Positions 22,132 through 26,818 of a stretch of 26,818 nucleotides of DNA are shown in pieces. The stretch lies in contig JACZYV010000017.1 of assembly GCA_022570905.1 (NCBI GenBank), positions 1-26,818 on the forward strand. Reading direction: 5' to 3'. The translations under genes and the position numbers were made by a program. This stretch comes from UBA9611 sp022570905. Its GTDB lineage: Bacteria; Chloroflexota; Dehalococcoidia; Lucifugimonadales; UBA3495. The notes under the pieces are model-generated. The model was not told the origin of the DNA. It was given only the letters and a program-made list of their open reading frames with translations, and searched no databases. Position 1 is the stretch's first letter, and each line of letters begins with the position of its first letter.

Positions 22132-23016
22132 ATGTTTGCCACAGAGTTCGAATATAAGAAAGCCAGCACGGTCTCGGAGGCCATCCAGCTTCTGAGCAAC
22201 AATCCCGACGCCAAGATATTGGCCGGCGGCCACAGTCTCCTCCCAATGATGAAGCTGCGCCTGGCCCGCCCCCCGATGGTTATCGACATCGGCGGCATCG
22301 AGGAGATGAGGGGCATATCCGTGACCAACGGCACCCTGCGGATCGGCGCTCTGACCACCCACGCCGAGATTGCCGAATCGGATGTGGTCCGGTCCGCCGC
22401 CGGGATCCTGTGGGAGACCGCCCAAGGCATCGGCGACCCCCAGGTCAGGAACCGGGGGACCATCGGTGGCAACGTCGCCCACGCTGACCCGGCGTCCGAC
22501 ATGCCGACGGTCCTGACGGTCATGAACGCCAAGTTCATCATCCAAGGCCAGGGAGGGATCACGCGCCGGGGTTCCCGGACCGTACCGGTCGATGATTTCT
22601 TCACCGGCCCCTTCACCACCGTCCTGGCGGAGAATGAGATTCTCACCGCCGTCGAGATGCCGGTCTTGGCGGAGAACCAGCATGCCGAGTACGCCAAGAT
22701 GGCCCATCCGGCCACGTCCTTCGCCGTCGTGGGAGCCGCGATTCTGGTGACCATGGATGGTCACACCTGCACTGCGGCCAGAGTTGCGGTCGGGGGCCTG
22801 ACTCCCACTCCCACCAGGGGTCCGTCGGTAGAGGCGGCGCTTGTTGGAAAAGAACTGACGGATGAGAACATCGCCGCCGCAACCGACTTGATCGACGGCG
22901 ATCTGGGTTCGGACATCCTGGGCGACATATTCGCGTCGGCCGAATACCGCCGGGCCATGGCGGCCATCGAGTTGAAGCACGCCGTCTTCCACGCCACGGG
23001 CCTGGCCCACCACTAG
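22132..23016 (+). CDS. FAD-binding medium subunit of the molybdenum hydroxylase
   Basis: The 294-residue protein matches CoxM-type FAD subunits. The first FAD motif is AGGHSLLPMMKLRLA (31-45), the second RGTIGGNVAHADPASDMP (108-125), and a CO dehydrogenase flavoprotein C-terminal domain follows with ARVAVGGLTPTPTR. It accepts electrons from the iron-sulfur subunit and passes them to quinones or another acceptor. The gene is last in the operon, and the order small-large-medium is that of form II loci (form I is medium-small-large). A 14-bp-stem palindrome, which may end the transcript, starts 21 bp after the stop. Confidence 0.93.
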   Translation: MFATEFEYKKASTVSEAIQLLSNNPDAKILAGGHSLLPMMKLRLARPPMVIDIGGIEEMRGISVTNGTLRIGALTTHAEIAESDVVRSAAGILWETAQGIGDPQVRNRGTIGGNVAHADPASDMPTVLTVMNAKFIIQGQGGITRRGSRTVPVDDFFTGPFTTVLAENEILTAVEMPVLAENQHAEYAKMAHPATSFAVVGAAILVTMDGHTCTAARVAVGGLTPTPTRGPSVEAALVGKELTDENIAAATDLIDGDLGSDILGDIFASAEYRRAMAAIELKHAVFHATGLAHH

Positions 23017-23036
23017 ACGCTCACATTCGTTCCCAG

Positions 23037-23079
23037 AGAAGTAGGGGCATACCGAGAAAATCGGGATGCCCCTACTTCT
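23037..23079 (+). repeat. GTAGGGGC-type palindrome, probable terminator of the molybdenum hydroxylase operon
   Basis: AGAAGTAGGGGCAT (23037-23050) pairs perfectly with ATGCCCCTACTTCT (23066-23079). After one mismatch, CCGA/TCGG continues the stem and closes a GAAAA loop. A short T stretch (CTTCTTT) follows. It can end transcription, but the GTAGGGGC...GCCCCTAC form is also that of a dispersed intergenic repeat. Confidence 0.6.
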
Positions 23080-23140
23080 TTGCTGGTACAAACCTAAAAT
23101 ATTTAATCGCACATCCTCCGGTCTCCCCCCCTGCTCTGCT

Positions 23141-23243
23141 GTCATTCTGAGAAGGGCTCCCGACTGGCCGGCGAAGAATCTCGTTTTGCGGTATAGGCCA
23201 GTTCAACCAGAGCAACGAGACCCCTCGTTACACTCGGGGTGAC
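23141..23243 (+). repeat. Long imperfect palindromic intergenic repeat (GTCATTCTGAG type)
   Basis: The left half begins GTCATTCTGAG and ends GGCGAAGAATCTCGTT (23170-23185). The right half (23214-23243) begins AACGAGA and ends CTCGGGGTGAC. TCTCGTT/AACGAGA pair perfectly and the outer ends partly. The GTCATTCTGAG...GAATCTC wording is that of a repeat seen between genes in many bacterial genomes. No coding frame is convincing here. Confidence 0.55.
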
Positions 23244-23245
23244 CG

Positions 23246-23281
23246 AGGGGCGGTGTTCGATCGCGTCGGGACGGCGCCCCT
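23246..23281 (+). repeat. AGGGGC...GCCCCT inverted repeat
   Basis: AGGGGC (23246-23251) pairs with GCCCCT (23276-23281) around 24 bases containing GTTCGATCGCGTC. It adjoins the right half of the previous repeat and resembles a decayed copy of the palindrome at 23037-23079. The rest of the 383-bp gap (23017-23399) shows only the surE promoter. Confidence 0.4.
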
Positions 23282-23306
23282 ATGCGTACCCCGTGGCACG
23301 GTTATT

Positions 23307-23335
23307 TTGTGTTTGGATATCCCGCCTGATATGAT
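23307..23335 (+). promoter_or_regulatory. Candidate promoter of surE
   Basis: TTGTGT (23307-23312), 17 bp, TATGAT (23330-23335). Initiation near 23342 gives a leader of about 58 nt before ATG 23400. Confidence 0.5.
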
Positions 23336-23399
23336 AATCGCCGTCGCCCGGTATTGAGAGAACGGGTAGATCAGGCATCGAGAAAACGCCGGGAGAACC

Positions 23400-24221
23400 A
23401 TGAAGATACTGGTGATAAACGACGACGGGATCACCTCACCGGGCATCTGGGCCGCGGTCCGGGCCCTGCGGCAGGTCGGCGAGGTCGTCGTGGTTGCCCC
23501 CGACCGGCAGCAGAGCGGCGTCGGCGCCAGCCTGACCCTCCATGCTCCGGTCAAAGCGGGCGAATGGACCGTGGGCCAAGAGTTTCAACCGGGGTCCGAG
23601 AACGAGGGCGACGGCCTCTATCCGGTGAGCGCATTCTCGGTGGAGGGCACCCCCGCCGATAGCTGCGTCCTGGCCCTGGAAAATCTGGTCAAGGACGTGG
23701 ACCTGGTGGTGTCCGGGATAAACGCCGGCTCGAATGTGGGCTGGGACGTCATGGTCTCCGGGACCGTGGGCGGCGCGATTCAGGGTTTCGTGCGAGGCAT
23801 CAACACCATCGCCATCTCGGTGGCCGCCGTGACCAACACCAAGTACGACATCGCCGAGAAGATCCTGAAACCCTTGGCTGAGAAGTTGAAGGACTATACC
23901 GGCGGCACCCTGTTTCTGAACGTCAACATCCCCAAGATCGAGATGACTCAGGTGGCTGGTGTCCGGGTTACCCGCCTGGGGGGCCGGTCCTGGGGAGAGA
24001 ATGTCCGGGCCGAGAACGTGGGGCCGGAGAAACGGTATTGGATATCCAGAAACAAACCCAGCAGCGAGACTCCCGCTCCGGACAGCGACATAGCCGCGCT
24101 GAAGAATAATTGCATCTCCATCACGCCGCTGCACATCGGACTGGGCAACGACGCAGCCATGCCCGCCGTGGAAACGCTGCTTGGAGACATACCTCAACAG
24201 ATGCTCGACCGGCCCGATTAG
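23400..24221 (+). CDS. surE: 5'/3'-nucleotidase SurE
   Basis: The 273-residue protein is a metal-dependent nucleoside monophosphate phosphatase. It has the metal site MKILVINDDG (Asp8, Asp9), APDRQQSGVGAS (Ser39), VEGTPADS (81-88), VVSGINAGSNVG (Asn108) and VSGTVGGA. These blocks and the length fit SurE; family members dephosphorylate 5'- and 3'-nucleotides and sometimes polyphosphate. An insertion-like stretch EFQPGSENEGDGLYP (61-75) precedes the second block. GGGAGA lies five bases before ATG 23400. The gene ends at a strong terminator shared with the opposing nitrile hydratase operon. Confidence 0.94.
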   Translation: MKILVINDDGITSPGIWAAVRALRQVGEVVVVAPDRQQSGVGASLTLHAPVKAGEWTVGQEFQPGSENEGDGLYPVSAFSVEGTPADSCVLALENLVKDVDLVVSGINAGSNVGWDVMVSGTVGGAIQGFVRGINTIAISVAAVTNTKYDIAEKILKPLAEKLKDYTGGTLFLNVNIPKIEMTQVAGVRVTRLGGRSWGENVRAENVGPEKRYWISRNKPSSETPAPDSDIAALKNNCISITPLHIGLGNDAAMPAVETLLGDIPQQMLDRPD

Positions 24222-24239
24222 GCCGGCCCGCGAGAAGGC

Positions 24240-24273
24240 AAAAAGCCCCGTCCACCAGTGGACGGGGCTTTTT
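24240..24273. terminator. Bidirectional intrinsic terminator between surE and the nitrile hydratase genes
   Basis: AAAAAGCCCCGTCCAC (24240-24255) and GTGGACGGGGCTTTTT (24258-24273) form a GC-rich stem with A runs on the left and T runs on the right. It can therefore stop transcripts from both sides. It lies 18 bp after surE and 20 bp after the nitrile hydratase alpha gene. Confidence 0.92.
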
Positions 24274-24293
24274 TATTTATACCGTATGGCGGA

Positions 24294-24941
24294 TTAGCCG
24301 GCGCGGACGGACTCGGGGGACAGGGCTTGGGCTACGCCGATCATGCTCTCTTGGGTGATCAACTTGGCCAATTCCTCCTCGCTCATGCCCTCGGTCCCGG
24401 CGGGCCGCTTGGGGAGGATCAGGTAACGGAAATCGGCGCTGCTGTCGATGACCCGAACTTGGACCGAGTCGTCGAGCTCGGTGCCGAACTCCCGCAGCAC
24501 GCCCCGAGGGTCGACGACCACTTTCGAGCGGTAGGCCAAGCCTTTGTACCAGGCGGGCGGGCGGCCGATGATGGACCTGGGGTAGCAGGAACACAGAGTG
24601 CAGACCGCCATGTTGTGGACCTCGTCCGAATTCTCCAAGACCGTAAGCTTCGGAGCAGTCTCGGGCAGGTCGTAGCCCAGTTCCAAGAGGGCCGATTCGG
24701 CGTCGGCCAAGAGGCGTTTCTTGTACTCCGGGTCGACCCAGGCGTGGGCCAGCACCTTGGCGCCGTCCTCAGGCGAGCGGGAATCGATCTTGTCGGCCAT
24801 GGTCAGGATGTCGTCCAGGGTGCAGACGCCCTTCTCGATCAACAAGGCCTGCATGGCCTCGGCCCGCAGGGAGTAATACTCGGCGTTTTCTCCGTGCCCG
24901 TGTCCGTCTTCGTGTCCAGGATTGTGTCCGTTCTCGGCCAT
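24294..24941 (-). CDS. Nitrile hydratase alpha subunit, cobalt type (or thiocyanate hydrolase gamma)
   Basis: The protein has the metal-claw motif VCTLCSCYPR (C114, C117, C119 when started at ATG 24941). The Thr after the first Cys is typical of cobalt enzymes; iron enzymes have Ser. HAWVDPEYKKRLL and GRPPAWYK also match the family. The start ATG 24941 (215 residues) has AGGAG eight bases upstream; a GTG at 24962 overlaps that site and is less likely. The N-terminus is rich in His (NGHNPGHEDGHGHGEN), unusual for the family. The two halves of the beta subunit are encoded just upstream, 39 bp away. The enzyme hydrates nitriles to amides, or splits thiocyanate if it is of the SCNase type. Confidence 0.92.
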   Translation of the reverse strand: MAENGHNPGHEDGHGHGENAEYYSLRAEAMQALLIEKGVCTLDDILTMADKIDSRSPEDGAKVLAHAWVDPEYKKRLLADAESALLELGYDLPETAPKLTVLENSDEVHNMAVCTLCSCYPRSIIGRPPAWYKGLAYRSKVVVDPRGVLREFGTELDDSVQVRVIDSSADFRYLILPKRPAGTEGMSEEELAKLITQESMIGVAQALSPESVRAG

Positions 24942-24980
24942 GGGATGCTCTCCTGACCCCACCGGGGGTAGATTCTAAGA

Positions 24981-25271
24981 CTAGATGTTTTCCAGCCAAT
25001 GTTCGTAGATGTCGATGAGCAGCGTATCGGTGGCGGCTCCCTTGTAGTTCTCCCAGAGGTCGGTCTGGGCGAACTCGATCTGGTACAAAGGTTGGGCCGG
25101 GAGGCCGTCGCCGCCGTAGGCCAGGGACTCAGGGTTTGGGAATGCGCCCCACAGCGTCTCGATCCGGCCTTGCTTGCCCTGGACGTACTCGGGGGTCCGG
25201 AAATGGGTCGGTGGGACTCCCACCCTGATGCGGACCCGGTCACCGGGTTGGTATTTTGCGTTGCCCGCCAC
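24981..25271 (-). CDS. Nitrile hydratase beta subunit, C-terminal half as a separate protein
   Basis: The 96-residue protein corresponds to the SH3-like C-terminal domain of nitrile hydratase beta. It shows YQPGDRVRIRV, HFRTPEYVQGKQGRIE and YQIEFAQTDLW, and ends in IDIYEHWLENI. Conventional beta subunits are single chains of roughly 210-230 residues. The gene starts at GTG 25271, two bases after the stop of the gene for the N-terminal half and in another frame. GGAG lies six bases before the GTG, inside the end of the previous gene. The separate ribosome site argues for a true split rather than a sequencing error. It corresponds to ScnA of thiocyanate hydrolase. Confidence 0.88.
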   Translation of the reverse strand: MAGNAKYQPGDRVRIRVGVPPTHFRTPEYVQGKQGRIETLWGAFPNPESLAYGGDGLPAQPLYQIEFAQTDLWENYKGAATDTLLIDIYEHWLENI

Positions 25272-25273
25272 GG

Positions 25274-25576
25274 CTAGCTCCGCCCCGCTTTCAATTCGGC
25301 CATCTTGGCGTCGATCTCTCCCGTGGTCATGACGCCCTGTTCAACCAGAAGGATCTCCATGGCGGCCGTCCACTTCTCGTAGTAGGCCAACGACTCGTAG
25401 GTCTTCAGGTCCAGACTCTCGATCGCCCGGCGCAACTGATCGGTGTTCTTGAGTCCCTTCTCGCCGAGCACGCCGTTCAGTGCGTCAACCAGCCGTTCCC
25501 ATTCCTCCATCTTGTGCTCGGTGTGGTCGATGGGGTCATCGTTGGGCCAACCGCCGCGGTCATGTACCTTGGGCAT
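25274..25576 (-). CDS. Nitrile hydratase beta subunit, N-terminal half as a separate protein
   Basis: The 100-residue protein begins MPKVHDRGGW, the HDxGG start typical of nitrile hydratase beta (and of ScnB), followed by HKMEEWERLVDALNGVL and YYEKWTAAMEILLVEQGVMT, which match the helical N-terminal domain. It ends where the C-terminal domain would begin. AGGAG lies six bases before ATG 25576. It heads the three-gene operon and has a promoter candidate about 40 bp upstream. An alternative reading is a nitrile hydratase accessory protein, which also resembles the beta N-terminus, but the HDxGG motif and the adjacent C-terminal half favour a split beta subunit. Confidence 0.87.
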   Translation of the reverse strand: MPKVHDRGGWPNDDPIDHTEHKMEEWERLVDALNGVLGEKGLKNTDQLRRAIESLDLKTYESLAYYEKWTAAMEILLVEQGVMTTGEIDAKMAELKAGRS

Positions 25577-25617
25577 CTTTAGCTCCTGCCGGGGGTGTTG
25601 GAAGCGGGTATTGGCAC

Positions 25618-25646
25618 ATGTTAATGGCGATGCAGTGGGTTGGCAA
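25618..25646 (-). promoter_or_regulatory. Candidate promoter of the nitrile hydratase operon
   Basis: The minus strand reads TTGCCA (25646-25641), 17 bp, TAACAT (25623-25618). The -10 is weak (4 of 6). The leader would be about 35 nt. Confidence 0.4.
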
Positions 25647-25663
25647 GGGATTCTCCAGACCTG

Positions 25664-25693
25664 AAAGCTGACGGCTGTAAGCTGACAGCTTTA
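25664..25693. repeat. 14-bp tandem repeat and hairpin at the end of the deacetylase gene
   Basis: Two 14-bp units at 25666-25679 and 25680-25693 share 12 positions (AGCTGAC followed by GCT-TA). AAAGCTG (25664-25670) and CAGCTTT (25686-25692) can form a 7-bp stem that overlaps the stop codon of the deacetylase gene. No T run follows on the minus strand. Confidence 0.4.
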
Positions 25694-26500
25694 AAGCCAC
25701 ATCTTGGCCACGTCGATGGCCCGCATGAACTCCACGTTGGGGAAGGTCTTGATGTGCTCGATGAGGCGCTCCAACATCAGCAGCCGGCCCGGACGTCCGA
25801 TGTACTGGGGGTGCATGGTCAGGGTGAAGGCCCGGCCGTAGCGGTAGAGCCCCTCGAACTCGGCGGCCCAGGTCCCGTAGACCTCGTCGGGGTTTCGCAT
25901 GGGTCCCAACCGGTTGGCGACGGGAGCGTAAACAAAATTGGGCGCGTCGTCCAGCAGCCAATGGATGGGCAGCTCCACGATGGTCTTGCCGTTGGCTTCG
26001 GATTTGACGATGTAGGGCGCGTCGTCCCCCATCAGGCTGCTGTCATAGATGAACCCGTGGTCGGTCAGCAGTTCCAGGGAGTGCTCGCTCAGTTCCCAAC
26101 TGGGAGAGCGGTAGCCCAGGGGTTTCTCGCCGGTGATGCCGCTCAGGATGCGGATGCCCGACACGAGAACGTCGTTCTCCTGCTCCCGGGTGAGGCTGGA
26201 CGGGGGCTCGTGCATGTACCCGTGGTGAGCTATCTCATGGCCCCGGCGGGCGATGTCACGGACCAAGTCTTCGTGGGTCTCCGCCACGTAGCCCGGCACG
26301 TAGAAACTGGCCGGGATTGAGTGTTTGTCCAGCAGGTCCAATATGCGGGGCGCGGCGACTGATGGACCATACTCGGCCATGGACATGAGGCTGGGGTGGT
26401 CTTTATACGACGGGTCGCGGTTCAACCAGGACGACACACCGTCCACGTCGAATCCCAGAAGCACCACGCACTGCGTCTCACCGGGCCATATTCCCGACAT
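25691..26500 (-). CDS. Polysaccharide deacetylase (NodB-like) family protein
   Basis: The 269-residue protein has the NodB-homology blocks LGFDVDGVSSW (Asp18, Asp20), ASFYVPGYVAE, the metal-binding HEIAHHGYMHE (His93, His97) and LGYRSPSWEL (Arg131). The arrangement, and the absence of a signal peptide, is closer to the cytoplasmic PuuE/allantoinase-like and Helicobacter PgdA-like subgroup than to secreted chitin or peptidoglycan deacetylases. It probably hydrolyses a C-N bond in an amide or cyclic ureide; the substrate is not fixed. Its position upstream of a nitrile hydratase, which makes amides, is suggestive only. GAGAGG lies before ATG 26500 and a near-consensus promoter is at 26537-26565. 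Confidence 0.9.
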   Translation of the reverse strand: MSGIWPGETQCVVLLGFDVDGVSSWLNRDPSYKDHPSLMSMAEYGPSVAAPRILDLLDKHSIPASFYVPGYVAETHEDLVRDIARRGHEIAHHGYMHEPPSSLTREQENDVLVSGIRILSGITGEKPLGYRSPSWELSEHSLELLTDHGFIYDSSLMGDDAPYIVKSEANGKTIVELPIHWLLDDAPNFVYAPVANRLGPMRNPDEVYGTWAAEFEGLYRYGRAFTLTMHPQYIGRPGRLLMLERLIEHIKTFPNVEFMRAIDVAKMWL

Positions 26501-26536
26501 GGTTGCACCTCTCCAGCCTGAGTCTGAATGCAGGCT

Positions 26537-26565
26537 ATTCTAGCCCACGGAGGGTCGGCTGTCTA
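26537..26565 (-). promoter_or_regulatory. Sigma-70-type promoter of the deacetylase gene
   Basis: The minus strand reads TAGACA (26565-26560), 17 bp, TAGAAT (26542-26537), 5 of 6 matches in both boxes. Initiation near 26530 gives a 30-nt leader whose start can fold (AGCCTG 26515-26520 with CAGGCT 26531-26536). Confidence 0.65.
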
Positions 26566-26571
26566 AGAAAA

Positions 26572-26599
26572 GGTGGTTCGACGGGCTCACCACGAACGG
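26572..26599. repeat. Short REP-like palindrome (GTTCG...CGAAC)
   Basis: The stretch contains GTTCGACGGGCTCACCACGA and ends in ACGG, with GTTCG and CGAAC at its two ends. The complement, reading CGTTCGTGGTGAGCCCGTCG, is the wording of a short repeat common between genes in many bacteria. The flanking 26600-26687 holds no gene or clear signal, only a run of eight C near 26679-26686. Confidence 0.5.
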
Positions 26600-26687
26600 A
26601 AGGACGCGCCTTTACCACTAATAATGAATTCCAACCAGATGTTGAGAGGACCGAGCAATAGGTGGTCCAGTCTTTTGACCCCCCCCG

Positions 26688-26818
26688 CTAGCCATTGGTC
26701 CGGGAGAGCAGTCCCTGGGCGGCGGCGATGAAGTCGACCGGGTTGTCGCCCTGCACCAGGTGCCCGGCGTCCTTGATGGTCTCGGTTGTGCAATCGGACA
26801 TCACCTCGCCCATCTTCG
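26688..26818 (-). CDS. Alpha/beta hydrolase, C-terminal end only
   Basis: The frame enters from the right edge and stops at TAG 26690-26688, giving 43 visible residues. It contains IKDAGHLVQGDNPVDF, the usual C-terminal block with the catalytic His of alpha/beta hydrolases (AGH-x-V-x-G-D-N-P), then a final helix FIAAAQGLLSRTNG. The nucleophile and acid lie outside the window, so neither substrate nor subgroup can be given. It differs from the Thr-type protein at 1386-2183 in having a standard His block. Confidence 0.75.
   Translation of the reverse strand, partial: KMGEVMSDCTTETIKDAGHLVQGDNPVDFIAAAQGLLSRTNG

Noticed and set aside
25272..25276. Frameshift error splitting the nitrile hydratase beta gene
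   Set aside because: The second half has its own GTG and GGAG at correct spacing and the three-gene layout exists in known enzymes, so a real split is favoured, though read-level checking is still useful.
26587..26793. 68-codon minus-strand open frame near the right edge
   Set aside because: Another frame (26818-26688) encodes a clear alpha/beta hydrolase C-terminus; this one is its shadow.
1..26818. tRNA/rRNA genes, CRISPR arrays, insertion sequences, prophage or defence islands
   Set aside because: No cloverleaf, array of spaced repeats, transposase or integrase motif was found on reading; the HNH gene alone is not evidence of a mobile element.

Overview
The window is a GC-rich bacterial chromosome segment densely packed with genes. 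No rRNA, tRNA, transposase, integrase or CRISPR array was seen. The gene mix suggests Chloroflexota, probably a Dehalococcoidia or SAR202-like lineage. It combines luciferase-like flavin/F420 oxidoreductases, carboxymuconolactone decarboxylase-like proteins, MaoC/SDR pairs, a MmgE/PrpD protein, a form II CO-dehydrogenase-like molybdenum hydroxylase and a nitrile hydratase. Ordinary housekeeping genes (cmk-plsC-dgt, lysA-holB-ricT, surE) lie between them. The taxonomic call is an inference from gene content, not from a marker gene.

Left part (1-9870) is catabolic. A truncated MmgE/PrpD gene runs off the left edge and has its own promoter. A minus-strand operon reads LLM oxidoreductase (4025) > double-domain CMD protein > alpha/beta-hydrolase-fold protein with Thr at the nucleophile position > HPP membrane protein (762). 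From the same 247-bp divergent region a plus-strand cluster starts with a strong promoter: MaoC-like subunit without the catalytic His, catalytic MaoC-like subunit, SDR, small lipocalin-like protein, second SDR paralogous to the first, LLM flavin oxidoreductase and an NAD-dependent epimerase-type SDR. The set looks like a beta-oxidation-like or ring-modifying pathway of unknown substrate.

Middle part (9893-19070) is mainly housekeeping. A minus operon carries cmk, plsC, a 72-aa unknown and dgt. Plus-strand genes follow: two adjacent PAP2 phosphatases, a CvpA-family membrane protein and an HNH endonuclease. Facing them is the minus operon lysA-holB-ricT. The leader of the first PAP2 gene has two mutually exclusive partners for one heptamer, one of them touching the start codon.

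Right part (19158-26818) starts with a divergent promoter pair between lysA and a three-gene molybdenum hydroxylase operon in small-large-medium order with the AYRGAGR loop of form II enzymes. A 383-bp gap then holds a cluster of different palindromic repeats. After it come surE, a shared bidirectional terminator, and a minus-strand cobalt-type nitrile hydratase locus whose beta subunit is split into two separately translated genes, in the order N-half, C-half, alpha. This is the layout of three-subunit enzymes such as thiocyanate hydrolase and toyocamycin nitrile hydratase. Upstream are a polysaccharide-deacetylase/allantoinase-like gene with a near-consensus promoter, a short REP-like palindrome, and the C-terminus of an alpha/beta hydrolase at the right edge.

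The observations most worth following up are the split nitrile hydratase, the Thr-nucleophile hydrolase in the LLM-CMD operon, the repeat island at 23037-23281 and the switch-like leader at 12851-12922.
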